Shown here: positions 1 through 8,239 of the stretch, piece by piece
Layout: the number at the start of each line of letters is the position of its first letter
Position numbering within the stretch: position 1 is the stretch's first letter
Assembly (NCBI RefSeq): GCF_004135205.1
Contig: NZ_CP035490.1
Coordinates: 5,313,644 to 5,377,643 of the forward strand
DNA: 64,000 nucleotides
Reading direction: 5' to 3'
DNA from: Hahella sp. KA22
GTDB taxonomy: Bacteria > Pseudomonadota > Gammaproteobacteria > Pseudomonadales > Oleiphilaceae
The notes under the pieces: model-generated
What the model saw: the letters and a program-made list of their open reading frames with translations, nothing else
Told to the model about the DNA's origin: nothing
Database searches by the model: none
Program-made: the position numbers and the translations under genes

Positions 1-542
1 ATGTCATAGCCCAGGGTCTGCAGGGCGATAGGCAGCATTTCTGTGGCTTGCGGCGTCATCACGATTTTGCCTTTCAGCTCATCCGCCGGACGAAACAACT
101 GCATGAAACGGGAAATCGGCCGCACCAGATCAGAACGATAGGCGACGCCCTGCGTGCCCCAGGCATAGGGCGCGACATAGCCGGCCAATGCCGGTTGATG
201 GCTGCGCCAGAGATTATTGTTGTATTTGAGATTGGGAACTTCGTTTTCAGTTAACGGCGCGGCCCAGCCCAGCTTGATGTAGGCCTCCGCCGTCAGACCG
301 TCCATCAGAATCAGGTCGAAGCCCTGGCCATTGCGCGTGGCCATGATGCGATCGCGTTTCTCTTCGTTCTGAAAATAGCTGAACTTCAGCTTGATATGGT
401 GAGTTTTCTCGAACTCGGCGACCACCTCCGGGTCGAGATAGTCTTCCCAGGTGAAAATGTGCAAAACATCGTCCGCGCGACTGACGAAACTGAACAACGA
501 CAGCACACAGAAGTACAAAAGCGCAACCATAGACCGTTTCAT
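1..542 (-). CDS. ABC transporter periplasmic binding protein, spermidine/putrescine (PotD/PotF) type, C-terminus outside window
   Basis: About 180 N-terminal residues are visible; the rest lies beyond the window edge. The protein starts with a signal peptide (MKRSMVALLYF... ending near SRADD). The mature sequence begins VLHIFTWEDYLDPEVVAEFE, the hallmark opening of polyamine-binding PotD/PotF proteins, in which the WxDY motif lines the ligand pocket. Further family features are 'DLILMDG', 'APYAWGTQGVAYR' and 'PADELKGKIVMTPQA'. By family knowledge it would bind a polyamine or related cation in the periplasm and deliver it to an ABC permease, but no permease gene is visible here. The divergent neighbour is the PHB depolymerase-like gene. 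The substrate is inferred only. Confidence 0.8.
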   Translation of the reverse strand, partial: MKRSMVALLYFCVLSLFSFVSRADDVLHIFTWEDYLDPEVVAEFEKTHHIKLKFSYFQNEEKRDRIMATRNGQGFDLILMDGLTAEAYIKLGWAAPLTENEVPNLKYNNNLWRSHQPALAGYVAPYAWGTQGVAYRSDLVRPISRFMQLFRPADELKGKIVMTPQATEMLPIALQTLGYD

Positions 543-921
543 CAGACACACGCCTCCCCGCACAAACAGGCTGCATCAGTTTAAAGCAAGCGCACGAGGA
601 CGTTAGGGGGGCTCCTGTAAATTCATGCAAAATCTGCGGCGTATAAAAATGGGTGTCCGGCTGGCCGGACAGCATTCTGGCGAAGAATCCGCAACCTGTC
701 AGCCCTTCTGTACATATATTGAACACACCCTGCCCGCTTACGTCCAACCTGCTGAATTCACTGTGTTAATCATCCTGGCGCAGGATTTGATACGCCCTGA
801 ATGCGTTCATGGCAATGACATAGACATAAAAGAAAAATCCGGCGTGTGTTGTTGCGCGGACAGTCGCAACCAACGGATAACGCTCACCAGGGACGCACGA
901 CAACAACTCAAGGGGCCGACT
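543..921. other. divergent intergenic region
   Basis: This 379-base gap separates the binding-protein gene (leftward) from the depolymerase gene (rightward), so it must hold both promoters. The only clear structure is the inverted repeat at 654-671, listed separately. The reading frame of the downstream gene stays open back to about 625. That extension has no ribosome site and does not look like protein, so I treat the stretch as noncoding. Confidence 0.5.
654..671. promoter_or_regulatory. perfect inverted repeat, possible operator
   Basis: TGTCCGGC and GCCGGACA are separated by two bases, giving an 18-bp near-palindrome in the middle of a divergent intergenic region. The size and symmetry fit a dimeric repressor operator. 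No regulator is encoded next to it, so the assignment is inference. Confidence 0.35.
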
Positions 922-2148
922 ATGAACAGATTCATGACGCTGAAAGGCGCAGTCGTTCTGACTTCTACACTGGCCGCCGGCGGCGCCGGACTGGCTGTGT
1001 CTCCCGGGCAGGAGAGCATTGACTTACGCAGTCTCAATGTCGACGCCGCCCAGATTTCCATCTCCGGTTTATCTTCCGGCGCTTTCGCCGCCATGCAGGC
1101 GCATGTGGCCTACTCCAGAACCTTCATGGGGGCCGGACTGGTGGCGGGCGGCCCTTATGGCTGCGCGGAAGGCAGCTTGACCCAGGCCGCCGGGCGCTGC
1201 ATGAGCCAGGGGGATTTGCCGGACGCCGACGCCATCGTCAGGCTGACCCAGGCCTTGGCGGATATGGGCAAGATTGACGGCGTTGAGTTTTTGCGCGACG
1301 ACCGTGTATGGATCTTCCATGGCAAGAGCGATCATCGGGTTAGGAGTTCTTCTTCACAGCGGGCGGCGGAGGTGTATCAGCAGTTAAGCGGAGCTCAGAA
1401 TGTCTCGGTCAATATTGACCTCATAGACGCCGGTCACGCCATGCCGACGCAAAATTTCGGCGCAGACTGCACGCACAGCAATTCCCCCTATATTGGCGAT
1501 TGTCAGTATGACGCCGCGGGGCTATTGCTGAATCACATCTACGGCCCTTTATCGCCCCCTGCGTCGGAAAAACCGGAAAACCTGCTGACTTTCGATCAGA
1601 GCCTGTTGAGCTATTCGCAGTATCTGGATGACACCGGCTACATCTACGTTCCCGACGCCTGCCGGGACGCCCAGGCCGCCTGCCGCGTGCATATCGCCCT
1701 GCATGGCTGCAAACAGAATCGCTCGACCTTGCAAGACACCTTCGCCCGTCACGCCGGCTACAATGCCTGGGCGGAAAGCAATCGCATCATCGTGGTGTAT
1801 CCGCAAACCAGCAATGAGCCAATGAACGGCTGCTGGGATTGGTGGGGGTACGCAGACACAGGCCATGACACACTGGACTACCTCACCCGGCAAGGGCCGC
1901 AGATGCAGTTCATCAAGCGCATTGTCGACCGCTTGACCGGTGAGGAGACAAACGCGTCAGGATCTGTGGCGGCGGCCTGTTATCGGGAGGAAAATCTTAA
2001 CCACTCGCTGGCTGGACGGGCGCAGTATTTCTGGGGGCTCTATTACGCGGTGGGTTCCATGGACTATCTTGGATTTTCACCCTCCCATCGCACCAGTTTG
2101 CGTTGCGATAAAAAGGATTACTGTCGATCGACCAATACTTGCATATAG
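922..2148 (+). CDS. secreted PHB depolymerase-like esterase (alpha/beta hydrolase)
   Basis: The 408-residue protein begins with a signal-like hydrophobic stretch (residues 7-27). The lipase box G-L-S-S-G at residues 49-53 supplies the nucleophile Ser51, followed by 'AFAAMQ' as in poly(3-hydroxybutyrate) depolymerases of the esterase_phb type. Plausible partners are Asp137 in 'FHGKSDHRV' and His172 in 'DAGHAMPT'. A second half (about 215-350) contains 'HIALHGCKQN' and 'NGCWDWWGY', typical of periplasmic or extracellular short-chain PHA depolymerases. It probably hydrolyses PHB or a related polyester outside the cytoplasm. I chose the ATG at 922 because it is preceded by AAGGGGCC and starts the signal peptide. 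The last 60 residues, after 'LTGEE', are not recognised. Confidence 0.8.
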   Translation: MNRFMTLKGAVVLTSTLAAGGAGLAVSPGQESIDLRSLNVDAAQISISGLSSGAFAAMQAHVAYSRTFMGAGLVAGGPYGCAEGSLTQAAGRCMSQGDLPDADAIVRLTQALADMGKIDGVEFLRDDRVWIFHGKSDHRVRSSSSQRAAEVYQQLSGAQNVSVNIDLIDAGHAMPTQNFGADCTHSNSPYIGDCQYDAAGLLLNHIYGPLSPPASEKPENLLTFDQSLLSYSQYLDDTGYIYVPDACRDAQAACRVHIALHGCKQNRSTLQDTFARHAGYNAWAESNRIIVVYPQTSNEPMNGCWDWWGYADTGHDTLDYLTRQGPQMQFIKRIVDRLTGEETNASGSVAAACYREENLNHSLAGRAQYFWGLYYAVGSMDYLGFSPSHRTSLRCDKKDYCRSTNTCI

Positions 2149-2150
2149 CG

Positions 2151-2186
2151 AAAAAAAGCGGCGGCTTCCGTGAGAGGCCGTCGCTT
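2151..2186 (-). terminator. intrinsic terminator of the coiled-coil protein gene
   Basis: Read leftward, a 10-bp stem (AAGCGACGGC pairing with GCCGCCGCTT, one G-U) with an 11-base loop is followed at once by a run of T. It lies 10 bases past the stop codon at 2196, and its A-run side faces the convergent depolymerase gene. Confidence 0.75.
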
Positions 2187-2195
2187 GATGCAAGA

Positions 2196-2663
2196 TTAAT
2201 TGGCGTCGCATTTCACTTTATCGATATCGCACCAGAACGCATCGATTTTTGATTCGCATTGCTGCGCCGCCTTCCCAGTGGCTTCCAGCTTGGTCAGGCC
2301 AATGCCGGTAAAAGTGCCTTTGTGGGTTTTCAGGATGCAGGAATATTGCGTCTGCGGCGTCGTGACTGGAGGGGGCGTCGGCTCGGCATTCTGCAAATCG
2401 TAAACCGTATCCTGTAACTGCCTCACCGCCAGCTCAAGATTTCTGACCCGCTCTCTAAGCTTGCGATTGGCGCGGTAGTGAGATTCATAGTCGTAGCCAC
2501 GCTCACGCATATACTGGTCGTAATCGCGACGGTCAAACTCCTCGTCTTTTGAGGTTTCAATGTAGATGATCTTTTCACCGCCCATCTGCACTCTGAATTC
2601 TTCCGCCCCTGCGTTTTGCATTAAGCTTCCCAGCGCCACCGCCAACAACATCGCTTTTTTCAT
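2196..2663 (-). CDS. exported coiled-coil protein of unknown function
   Basis: The 155-residue protein has a clear signal peptide (MKKAMLLAVALGSLMQNAGA). A charged region follows that ends in a short coiled coil (about 60-95, 'LRERVRNLELAVRQLQDTVYDLQ') and a proline/threonine hinge 'PTPPPVTTPQTQ'. The C-terminal module of about 50 residues contains four cysteines (SCILKT, QQCESK, FWCDIDKVKCDAN) that probably form disulfides. The layout of coiled coil, linker and Cys-rich globule suggests a periplasmic or outer-membrane-associated oligomer. I recognise no family. A strong terminator follows, so it is probably the last gene of its transcript. Confidence 0.7.
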   Translation of the reverse strand: MKKAMLLAVALGSLMQNAGAEEFRVQMGGEKIIYIETSKDEEFDRRDYDQYMRERGYDYESHYRANRKLRERVRNLELAVRQLQDTVYDLQNAEPTPPPVTTPQTQYSCILKTHKGTFTGIGLTKLEATGKAAQQCESKIDAFWCDIDKVKCDAN

Positions 2664-2830
2664 TTTTTATGGTTTCCCCAGTTGAAACGCTTCGTTAGTT
2701 ATAGGGAAGCCATTGTAACGGCAAATCATGAACTTAAACTGAATAAATCTCCCTTTTTCGGTTTAGCGTATTAGTCAGGCGGCCCAAGAAGGTCTCAGGC
2801 CACCATGCTGAAAAACAGAAGAAACATGTT

Positions 2831-3922
2831 TTATTCAAAAGAATCCATAATGACCCGTCCCATGGTTTTGTCGTCCGCATCGGTGATGTAGCGGTATTCC
2901 CTGAACCAGTCCCACCATGCGTAGACGGAGTGATGCTCCACGTCCAATCCGATGGTGCGCGCGCCGGCGTTGTATCGATCAGCGCCGCTGAGCGCGAAGG
3001 TCATGTCCCGGCCGCGTTTGTTGGCCTGCATCTCGTTGTGCGCCATTTTTTCGCTCATGATGATGGGATAGTGATAGTCATACAGTTGACTCAAGGAAGG
3101 CGCATTGCTGACGCTGGTGACGCGGCCGTCCACACGCAAATCCCGCACGCAGGAATCCAACGCTCCGTCATAAGCGGCGCCGCAGGCGCTGTGCAGCGGC
3201 ACGACGCTGTCGTCTTTGCCTTTGATGATGGGGTGCGTCGCGAAGCCGTAAAACTCGCTACCGGTGGCGGCGATTCTCAGTCTTGGAATAGCGGGCAGAT
3301 TATTGACCGCAGTGTTGCGCGCAACCGAGGTCTGCAGATCAATCATCACGCCTGGATTGATGCCCAGCGGAATTTCATAGCCCAGAAACTTCAGCAGCGC
3401 CTCCAATACCTCCGCGCCATGGTTAACGCCATTAATCAGGTCCACCCCGAAGTTAGCCAGTTCGGTGCCGCCGCCGGCGCCCGCCATGTCGATCACCGCA
3501 GTGACTTTAAAACGCTGCGCCAGAGACGAGCCCAACAGCGAGTTCTTGTTGGACAGCACATAGCGCATCACCAGATCGCCAGTGGAATGGGTGATGACGA
3601 CGCATTCGTTATCGCAGAAGCCGGATGAAAGGATCGGTTGCAGCTGGTTGGCGATCAGTGCGGCGATACCGCCCGCCCCCTGCAAACGGTAATGGGACGG
3701 CCAGTAAAGAATGCGAGTGGTGGCGGGGTCTTTCAGTGAGGAATCAAATCCGTCCCAGTAACCAATGCCATCCGCCCGCCCCTGGTCGGTGGGGTTGAAC
3801 AGAATATGCTGGGGTAAAAAGCCCTGAATCAAGAGGACGTTCTTGCCCGCCAGTTGCGCCTTGGCGGCGCCGCAGGCGGCGAACATCAACATTGCAGTCA
3901 GCCATAGCTTGAGTGTTTTCAC
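2831..3922 (-). CDS. secreted triacylglycerol lipase-like alpha/beta hydrolase
   Basis: The 363-residue protein has a signal peptide (about 1-22, ending AAKA). 'KNVLLIQGFLPQHI' resembles the oxyanion-hole strand of bacterial true lipases. The nucleophile elbow is T-H-S-T-G-D ('CVVITHSTGDLVMRY'). The acid is probably in 'KGKDDSVVPLHSAC', and 'KMAHNEM' may supply the histidine. Cysteines near 'GFCDNEC', 'SACGAA' and 'DSCVRD' suggest disulfides in an exported enzyme. It likely cleaves acylglycerols or esters in the periplasm or outside. It lies 75 bases downstream of a membrane-anchored protein gene on the same strand, recalling lipase/foldase pairs. The substrate is unknown. Confidence 0.75.
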   Translation of the reverse strand: MKTLKLWLTAMLMFAACGAAKAQLAGKNVLLIQGFLPQHILFNPTDQGRADGIGYWDGFDSSLKDPATTRILYWPSHYRLQGAGGIAALIANQLQPILSSGFCDNECVVITHSTGDLVMRYVLSNKNSLLGSSLAQRFKVTAVIDMAGAGGGTELANFGVDLINGVNHGAEVLEALLKFLGYEIPLGINPGVMIDLQTSVARNTAVNNLPAIPRLRIAATGSEFYGFATHPIIKGKDDSVVPLHSACGAAYDGALDSCVRDLRVDGRVTSVSNAPSLSQLYDYHYPIIMSEKMAHNEMQANKRGRDMTFALSGADRYNAGARTIGLDVEHHSVYAWWDWFREYRYITDADDKTMGRVIMDSFE

Positions 3923-3965
3923 GTTAAATCTCCTTTTTTATCTTTGTTTTCGAGAACCCGGGCGC

Positions 3966-3984
3966 TGCGGGCCTAAAGCCCGCA
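3966..3984 (-). promoter_or_regulatory. intercistronic stem-loop
   Basis: TGCGGGC and GCCCGCA enclose a five-base loop between the anchored-protein gene and the lipase gene. No T-run follows in the leftward direction. An mRNA-stability or partial-attenuation hairpin is therefore more likely than a full terminator. Confidence 0.4.
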
Positions 3985-3996
3985 ACATCGCACCGT

Positions 3997-5154
3997 TTAC
4001 TGCACGCTTCCCAACTGGCGCAGAAACTCCAAACGTTTCTGCGCGTCTTCATCGACATAGGGAACATCGTCATAGTCAGAGAAAGGAAAACCGTTCACCG
4101 CAAAAGAACTTTGGGCGACGCTTCCGTATTCGGTTTGATAAGTCGGTGGGGCCGGCATCCGGGTTAAGGAAATGTCCCGCAGCCGATAGGGGCCGGCGTC
4201 GCCTTTCTGTTTCAGCGCCGCAATGTGAGCCCGCAGATACACCAGGCCGTTTTCCACCTGAATCTCTTCCTGGGCGGATAAATGCACTAGAGGCTCATTG
4301 GCGTCAGCGCTGTAAAGAATGGCTGAGATCTCGTGAAAACCGGGGGCGTTCACCTGGACATGCACAGGAATATACAAATAGGCGCCGCGCACTTCCGCCG
4401 CGTCCACATGAGTCACTTGCGCCACGCTTGGCGTGTAGGTAACCGGCGTTCCGATTTCATAGGCGCGGCCGTTGATAGTCAGATTGGCGATGACGCGCAA
4501 ATCGCTCCCGGCTCCCGCCAGCGCTGGATCGCTGCCGGAGAAGGTTAAATTAAACACGGAGTCGCTGCGCTGCGCGCCCTCGGTGACGGCCAGGGTCTCA
4601 GCCAGCTCTACCAAACGCCCGTCCGCTTCCACCGTTGATCCGGCATTCAGGCCGGTGACGCTCACCGACGCGATGATGTCCTCGCCGATGAAGTACTGGC
4701 TCTTGGTGGTTTCGAGGCTAATGCGGGGACTGTTTGGATCTTTGAAATCCAAAGGCATGCCAGCGGGAACGCTTTTATTGGGGAGATACTTGGCGAGCGC
4801 CTCTTTATCTCGTATCGGGTTGGAAAAACTGGGGTACTGAATCTGATCCTGATATTGATCGGCGACCTGAGTCAGGCGCGCTTTCACTTCCTTTTCAAAG
4901 AACGGATTTTCGCCAGTTTCTTCATCCTCTTCGATATCCGCCGTCATGGATGGCGACGGCTGCGATGGCGCGATGGCGCTCCCGGTTGGCGCAGCGGTCG
5001 CAGCGGCGACAGGCGGCGTCTCGACGGCAGGCGTCACCGCCGCTTCAGCGTCAGGGATATCCACGCCCTGACCGCCAAAGAAAAAATAACTGCACACCAA
5101 TGCGGCTATTGCGCCACAGGCCAAAACAAGGCCCTGCTTTTCCTTGAAAAACAT
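3997..5154 (-). CDS. membrane-anchored periplasmic protein of unknown function, possible lipase partner
   Basis: The 385-residue protein has one N-terminal transmembrane anchor (about 9-27, 'LVLACGAIAALVCSYFFFGG'). An Ala/Pro/Thr-rich linker (35-75) comes next, then a charged helical segment ('NPFFEKEVKARLTQVADQYQ') and an all-beta region from about 140. The anchor-linker-periplasmic-domain topology matches lipase-specific foldases (Lif), but the Lif signature RxxFDY(F/C)LSALGE is absent. The beta region ('SQYFIGEDIIASVSVTGLNAGS') looks Ig-like, of the kind used for surface or chaperone contacts. The secreted lipase gene follows on the same strand. A helper role for that lipase is inference only. 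Confidence 0.65.
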   Translation of the reverse strand: MFFKEKQGLVLACGAIAALVCSYFFFGGQGVDIPDAEAAVTPAVETPPVAAATAAPTGSAIAPSQPSPSMTADIEEDEETGENPFFEKEVKARLTQVADQYQDQIQYPSFSNPIRDKEALAKYLPNKSVPAGMPLDFKDPNSPRISLETTKSQYFIGEDIIASVSVTGLNAGSTVEADGRLVELAETLAVTEGAQRSDSVFNLTFSGSDPALAGAGSDLRVIANLTINGRAYEIGTPVTYTPSVAQVTHVDAAEVRGAYLYIPVHVQVNAPGFHEISAILYSADANEPLVHLSAQEEIQVENGLVYLRAHIAALKQKGDAGPYRLRDISLTRMPAPPTYQTEYGSVAQSSFAVNGFPFSDYDDVPYVDEDAQKRLEFLRQLGSVQ

Positions 5155-5328
5155 AACGATGAACCTTTGTCCTTTGTTATTTTTGTTTTAACGTTCGGCG
5201 GACCCTGTCTGCGCCAAACGCGGATATTATTATTTCCTGTGGGCCACTATAAGCGTTAGAAAGCGGACGCGAAACCGCCCAAATAGGTGATTTCAAACAT
5301 TAGATCATTAGAAAAAAGAGAATGGGAG

Positions 5329-5350
5329 CTGACCGGAAGGTCAGTTTTTT
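5329..5350. terminator. stem-loop overlapping the stop of the small membrane protein gene
   Basis: CTGACC-GGAA-GGTCAG is a tight tetraloop hairpin. On the plus strand it is followed by six T, and on the minus strand by a T-run about 12 bases later. The only adjacent gene runs leftward and its TGA lies inside the hairpin. It may end that operon or block rightward read-through. Confidence 0.45.
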
Positions 5351-5538
5351 GAGGCAGGAGAAGAAGCGGAGGAACAGTCTTGATCAGCGGCGGCATGAAC
5401 GGCGTTTGGAGTGCAGTCATCCTCCGCCAGATATTGCTTCAGCTTGGGTACCACCATCACGCCAATAATGCCCAGCGCAAACAAGATAACCGGAAACAGC
5501 AGCATCATTTTTGCTTCGCGTGAATAGTGTTTTGTCAT
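5341..5538 (-). CDS. small single-pass membrane protein
   Basis: This 65-residue protein has a basic start (MTKHYSREAKMM), one transmembrane helix (about 12-32, 'LLFPVILFALGIIGVMVVP') and a short tail with two cysteines (DDCTPN, QDCSSA). The start lies 12 bases after the stop of the upstream acetyltransferase gene, so the two are probably cotranscribed. Family and function are not recognised. The clean membrane topology and operon position are the reasons to accept it as real. Confidence 0.55.
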   Translation of the reverse strand: MTKHYSREAKMMLLFPVILFALGIIGVMVVPKLKQYLAEDDCTPNAVHAAADQDCSSASSPASKN

Positions 5539-5550
5539 AGCACGTTCGCC

Positions 5551-6081
5551 CTATTTAGATACCGGTGTATTCAGGTATTTCACAAATAACAACTCATGCA
5601 AAGGCTCGCCGGCGTGTCCATAGTCCACCTTGGATCTTCCGTCGGGCAGAAACCCCAGGTTTTTATAAAACGCCATGGCGCGCAGGTTTCCTTTCAATAC
5701 CCACAGATATATGGCCTTGGCTTTTTCCTGTAGATAGTGGTCGCTCACATACTCCAGCACCCCTTTACCGAGGCCATGTCGCCAGTAGTTGGGATCAATA
5801 TTGATGGAGTACAGTTCGACGCCCTCTTCCCCGGCGAGTTGCTCGTCGCGAAACGCGCCGCAGCTGCAGAACCCGGCGACACGCCCTTCATGCTCAACCA
5901 CCAGACGCAATATCGGGCTGTCTTGCGCTAACGCCGCCGTCCATTGCTGCGTTCTTTTTTCCACGGACAGAGACGCCAGAAATTCACTCGACATCAGCCC
6001 GCGATAGGCTTCCCGCCACGCCGCCACATGAATGACGGCGATGGTTGGGGCGTCTTCCACTGTAGCGGGGCGGATACGCAT
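5551..6081 (-). CDS. GNAT family N-acetyltransferase
   Basis: The 176-residue protein has a full GNAT fold. It opens with 'MRIRPATVEDAPTIAVIHVAAWREAYRGLM'-like sequence, and the acetyl-CoA pyrophosphate-binding motif A is 'INIDPNYWRHGLGKGVLEYV' (R-x-x-G-x-G/A type). Motif B includes 'NLRAMAFYKNLGF'. It transfers an acetyl group from acetyl-CoA to an amine; the acceptor is unknown. It sits between a MOSC gene 17 bases upstream and a small membrane protein gene 12 bases downstream, forming a probable three-gene operon. Confidence 0.85.
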   Translation of the reverse strand: MRIRPATVEDAPTIAVIHVAAWREAYRGLMSSEFLASLSVEKRTQQWTAALAQDSPILRLVVEHEGRVAGFCSCGAFRDEQLAGEEGVELYSINIDPNYWRHGLGKGVLEYVSDHYLQEKAKAIYLWVLKGNLRAMAFYKNLGFLPDGRSKVDYGHAGEPLHELLFVKYLNTPVSK

Positions 6082-6098
6082 GTCAGAGTCCGCGGATA

Positions 6099-6638
6099 TT
6101 AAACAGGAGCAAGCGGCAGATAGGGCTCGGGGGGCAATTGTACGTCGATGGCGTCGTCAACGCTCACAGGACCACCGTCCAGCACAATCGCCATTACGCC
6201 GGATTTGCGGACCAGGTTACCCTCTTCATCACGATCCAGCACGGCGGCGACCAGTCCTTTCTGATGCTTATCAAGCTGCGAGCATGGGCTGCGCAATCCG
6301 GTCAGCTCTATCCGTGCGGTCGCGCCAAATTTAAGAATCGTCCCAACCGGCAACGACAACAGGTCCAAACCGCTGGTGGTGATGTTCTCTCCGATCACGC
6401 CAGGGCTGACATTGAATCCTTTGCCTTGCAGCTCTTCCAGCAACTCATTATGAATCAAATGCACCTGACGCAAGTTTGGCGATTCCGCGTCTTTCTTAAC
6501 GAGATGGATATGCTTCACCATTGCGCCGCGATGGGCGTCGCCATCGACGCCTTCACCGGCGACCAGCTGAATAGTGGGGACCTGTTTCTTGGTAAACGTA
6601 TGTTCAGCGCTCTTGCTGACAGATAGAACTTTAGCCAA
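6099..6638 (-). CDS. MOSC domain-containing protein
   Basis: The 179-residue protein matches the single-domain MOSC family. It has 'GVDGDAHRG' near residue 30, 'GVIGENITTSG' near 100, and the cysteine-bearing 'LTGLRSPCSQLDKHQKG'. MOSC domains handle sulfur carried on molybdenum cofactor or detoxify N-hydroxylated compounds, with that cysteine as the sulfur carrier. No molybdoenzyme gene is nearby, so the partner is unknown. First gene of a likely operon with the GNAT and small membrane protein genes. Confidence 0.85.
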   Translation of the reverse strand: MAKVLSVSKSAEHTFTKKQVPTIQLVAGEGVDGDAHRGAMVKHIHLVKKDAESPNLRQVHLIHNELLEELQGKGFNVSPGVIGENITTSGLDLLSLPVGTILKFGATARIELTGLRSPCSQLDKHQKGLVAAVLDRDEEGNLVRKSGVMAIVLDGGPVSVDDAIDVQLPPEPYLPLAPV

Positions 6639-6779
6639 CGTAAACTCTCCTTTTACTCACTCAGTTCGGCAGGATAAACCTGCGCTCGTCAGCATACCAG
6701 CGCCTCCGCCTGAAAGTTAAGTCGTTGACCTGATTGCGATTGCGCCTTGGTCAAGGCGGGAGCATTTACCAGCGTTGGA

Positions 6780-7226
6780 TCAGGCTTTGCACCAATCGAT
6801 TTTGGTTCCGCCTTCATAGGGAACAGCGAGTTTTTCCCTGATCAGGGACTGCCCCAGACTTTCACCGTCGGCCACGACGTCCGCCAGCACCCTGAAATAT
6901 TTATCCCGCTGGATATTTTCCAGTTTCACCTCTTTTGCGCTTCTCAGCTTCTCCACCAGAAACTGCTTGGCTTTCAGCGCCAAAGCCTTTTCTTTCTTGC
7001 AGGAACCGCGCAGCTCAGGGGTATCGATATGTTTGATGCGCACGCCGATACGCTGCCCCACAATCGCCGGCCAGTCAGCAATGTCGGCGCGAAAGGTGTC
7101 GCCATCATAAATACTGGTGACCTGCGCAACCGTTGCAGAGCCAAAATTTTCATCTTTGATTCCTGCATTGGCGAGCATCGGCGCTGCCAGAATCAAACAC
7201 AAAGCCAGACGTAACTTCATATGCAT
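6780..7226 (-). CDS. secreted thermonuclease-like (SNase domain) protein
   Basis: The 148-residue protein has a signal peptide (MHMKLRLALCLILAAPMLANA) followed by one staphylococcal-nuclease domain. Key positions are conserved: 'IYDGDTF' (metal-binding Asp), 'GVRIKHIDTPELRG' (Arg and the Asp-Thr-Pro-Glu core) and 'RDKYFRVLADV', where the second catalytic Arg is expected. It is probably a periplasmic or secreted Ca-dependent nuclease that cuts DNA and RNA. A second ATG two codons inside (7220) is an equally good start. No partner gene is apparent. Confidence 0.8.
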   Translation of the reverse strand: MHMKLRLALCLILAAPMLANAGIKDENFGSATVAQVTSIYDGDTFRADIADWPAIVGQRIGVRIKHIDTPELRGSCKKEKALALKAKQFLVEKLRSAKEVKLENIQRDKYFRVLADVVADGESLGQSLIREKLAVPYEGGTKIDWCKA

Positions 7227-7361
7227 AACACCCTATTTATCAACAAGACCAGGGCGAATGCTAAAGTTGAGTTGTAGATTTATCCAGTAAATATTTGTTT
7301 AGACTGACTTCTATCTATCAGCCAAACAAAAAGTTGCACACTTCGCGGCATTGATGCGGTC

Positions 7362-7817
7362 TCATTTATCGACGACCGCCGTTCCATAAGCCAGCACTTC
7401 GACTGTGCCCAGGGCGTTTTGCAACCCGTTGGAAATGGTCGAGGTTTCCAGTTTTACGTTGTAGATCTCTTTGGAGCCAAGGGAAACAGCCTGTTCCTTC
7501 ATGCGCAGAATCGCTTCTCGACGCGCTCTTTCCATCAAGGATTCGTAGCTGAACAGGCGGCCGCCGATCAACAGTCGCAACATGGCGAAGAAGCGTTTGA
7601 AATAATCAACGGACACCACCACGCTGCCGGTTACCAGTCGCGCCTCCACATTGGCGCGAGTCGGAGGAATATGCCGCCCCATTGATAAGATGACCGCTCG
7701 ATGCTTCGCCTCGCGAATCCGCAATGACTTGAAGTGAGCTTTCTCAGCGCGACGTCCAAATCCATAGCCCAACGTCATCAAGAGCAAAAACAAGCCAATA
7801 TTGATCAGGATTTCCAT
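7362..7817 (-). CDS. membrane-anchored YbjQ/UPF0145-like protein
   Basis: The 151-residue protein has an N-terminal transmembrane helix ('EILINIGLFLLLMTLGYGFG'). A cytoplasmic YbjQ-like domain follows, ending '...ISNGLQNALGTVEVLAYGTAVVDK'. The ATG at 7817 lies four bases after the stop of the upstream YbjQ gene, indicating translational coupling. The two share the pattern GG-x-L...Y..L...AR.EA..RM..QA..(M/L)G...I.NV...T and the end YGTAVV, so they are tandem paralogues. YbjQ domains are small pentamer-forming units of uncertain function, annotated as heavy-metal-binding. The anchor is a derived feature. Confidence 0.75.
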   Translation of the reverse strand: MEILINIGLFLLLMTLGYGFGRRAEKAHFKSLRIREAKHRAVILSMGRHIPPTRANVEARLVTGSVVVSVDYFKRFFAMLRLLIGGRLFSYESLMERARREAILRMKEQAVSLGSKEIYNVKLETSTISNGLQNALGTVEVLAYGTAVVDK

Positions 7818-7821
7818 GGCG

Positions 7822-8136
7822 TTACTCCATGACCACCGCCGTACCATAGACAAACAGCTCCGCTGCGCCTTGCGCCACAGACGAAGTGGCGAAACGCACG
7901 TTAATCACCGCATTAGCGCCCATGCCGCGCGCCTGTCTTTTCATTCGCTCCAGCGCTTCGCCCCGGGCGTCTTCCAACAGCTCGGTATAACCGCGCAACT
8001 CACCGCCGAATATATTCTTCAATCCCGCCATGATGTCGCGTCCCACATGCTTAGAACGCACAGTACTGCCCTGCACCAGACCAAGATGTTTGACGATATT
8101 TTTACCAGGAATGGTTTCGATATTAGTGATCAACAT
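7822..8136 (-). CDS. YbjQ/UPF0145 family protein
   Basis: The 104-residue protein is the standard, anchor-free YbjQ form: 'MLITNIETIPGKNIVKHLGL', 'VRSKHVGRDIMAGLKNIFGG', 'DARGEALERMKRQARGMGAN', and the terminal 'ELFVYGTAVVME'. I start it at the ATG at 8136, because the open frame further upstream lacks family similarity. First gene of a coupled pair with the membrane-anchored paralogue. Function in vivo is unknown. Confidence 0.85.
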   Translation of the reverse strand: MLITNIETIPGKNIVKHLGLVQGSTVRSKHVGRDIMAGLKNIFGGELRGYTELLEDARGEALERMKRQARGMGANAVINVRFATSSVAQGAAELFVYGTAVVME

Positions 8137-8239
8137 AACTAATCCACAGACCTCTTGTTGGAAACACCTGCGGACATAATATGTCACAAATATTCAAAAA
8201 GGGAAGGACAAATATTTGCACAAGCCGATCAGAGGAAGT

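Noticed and set aside
625-921. Upstream extension of the PHB depolymerase-like frame by 99 codons
   Set aside because: It would bury the signal peptide, has no ribosome site and contains an operator-like palindrome. The ATG at 922 is better.
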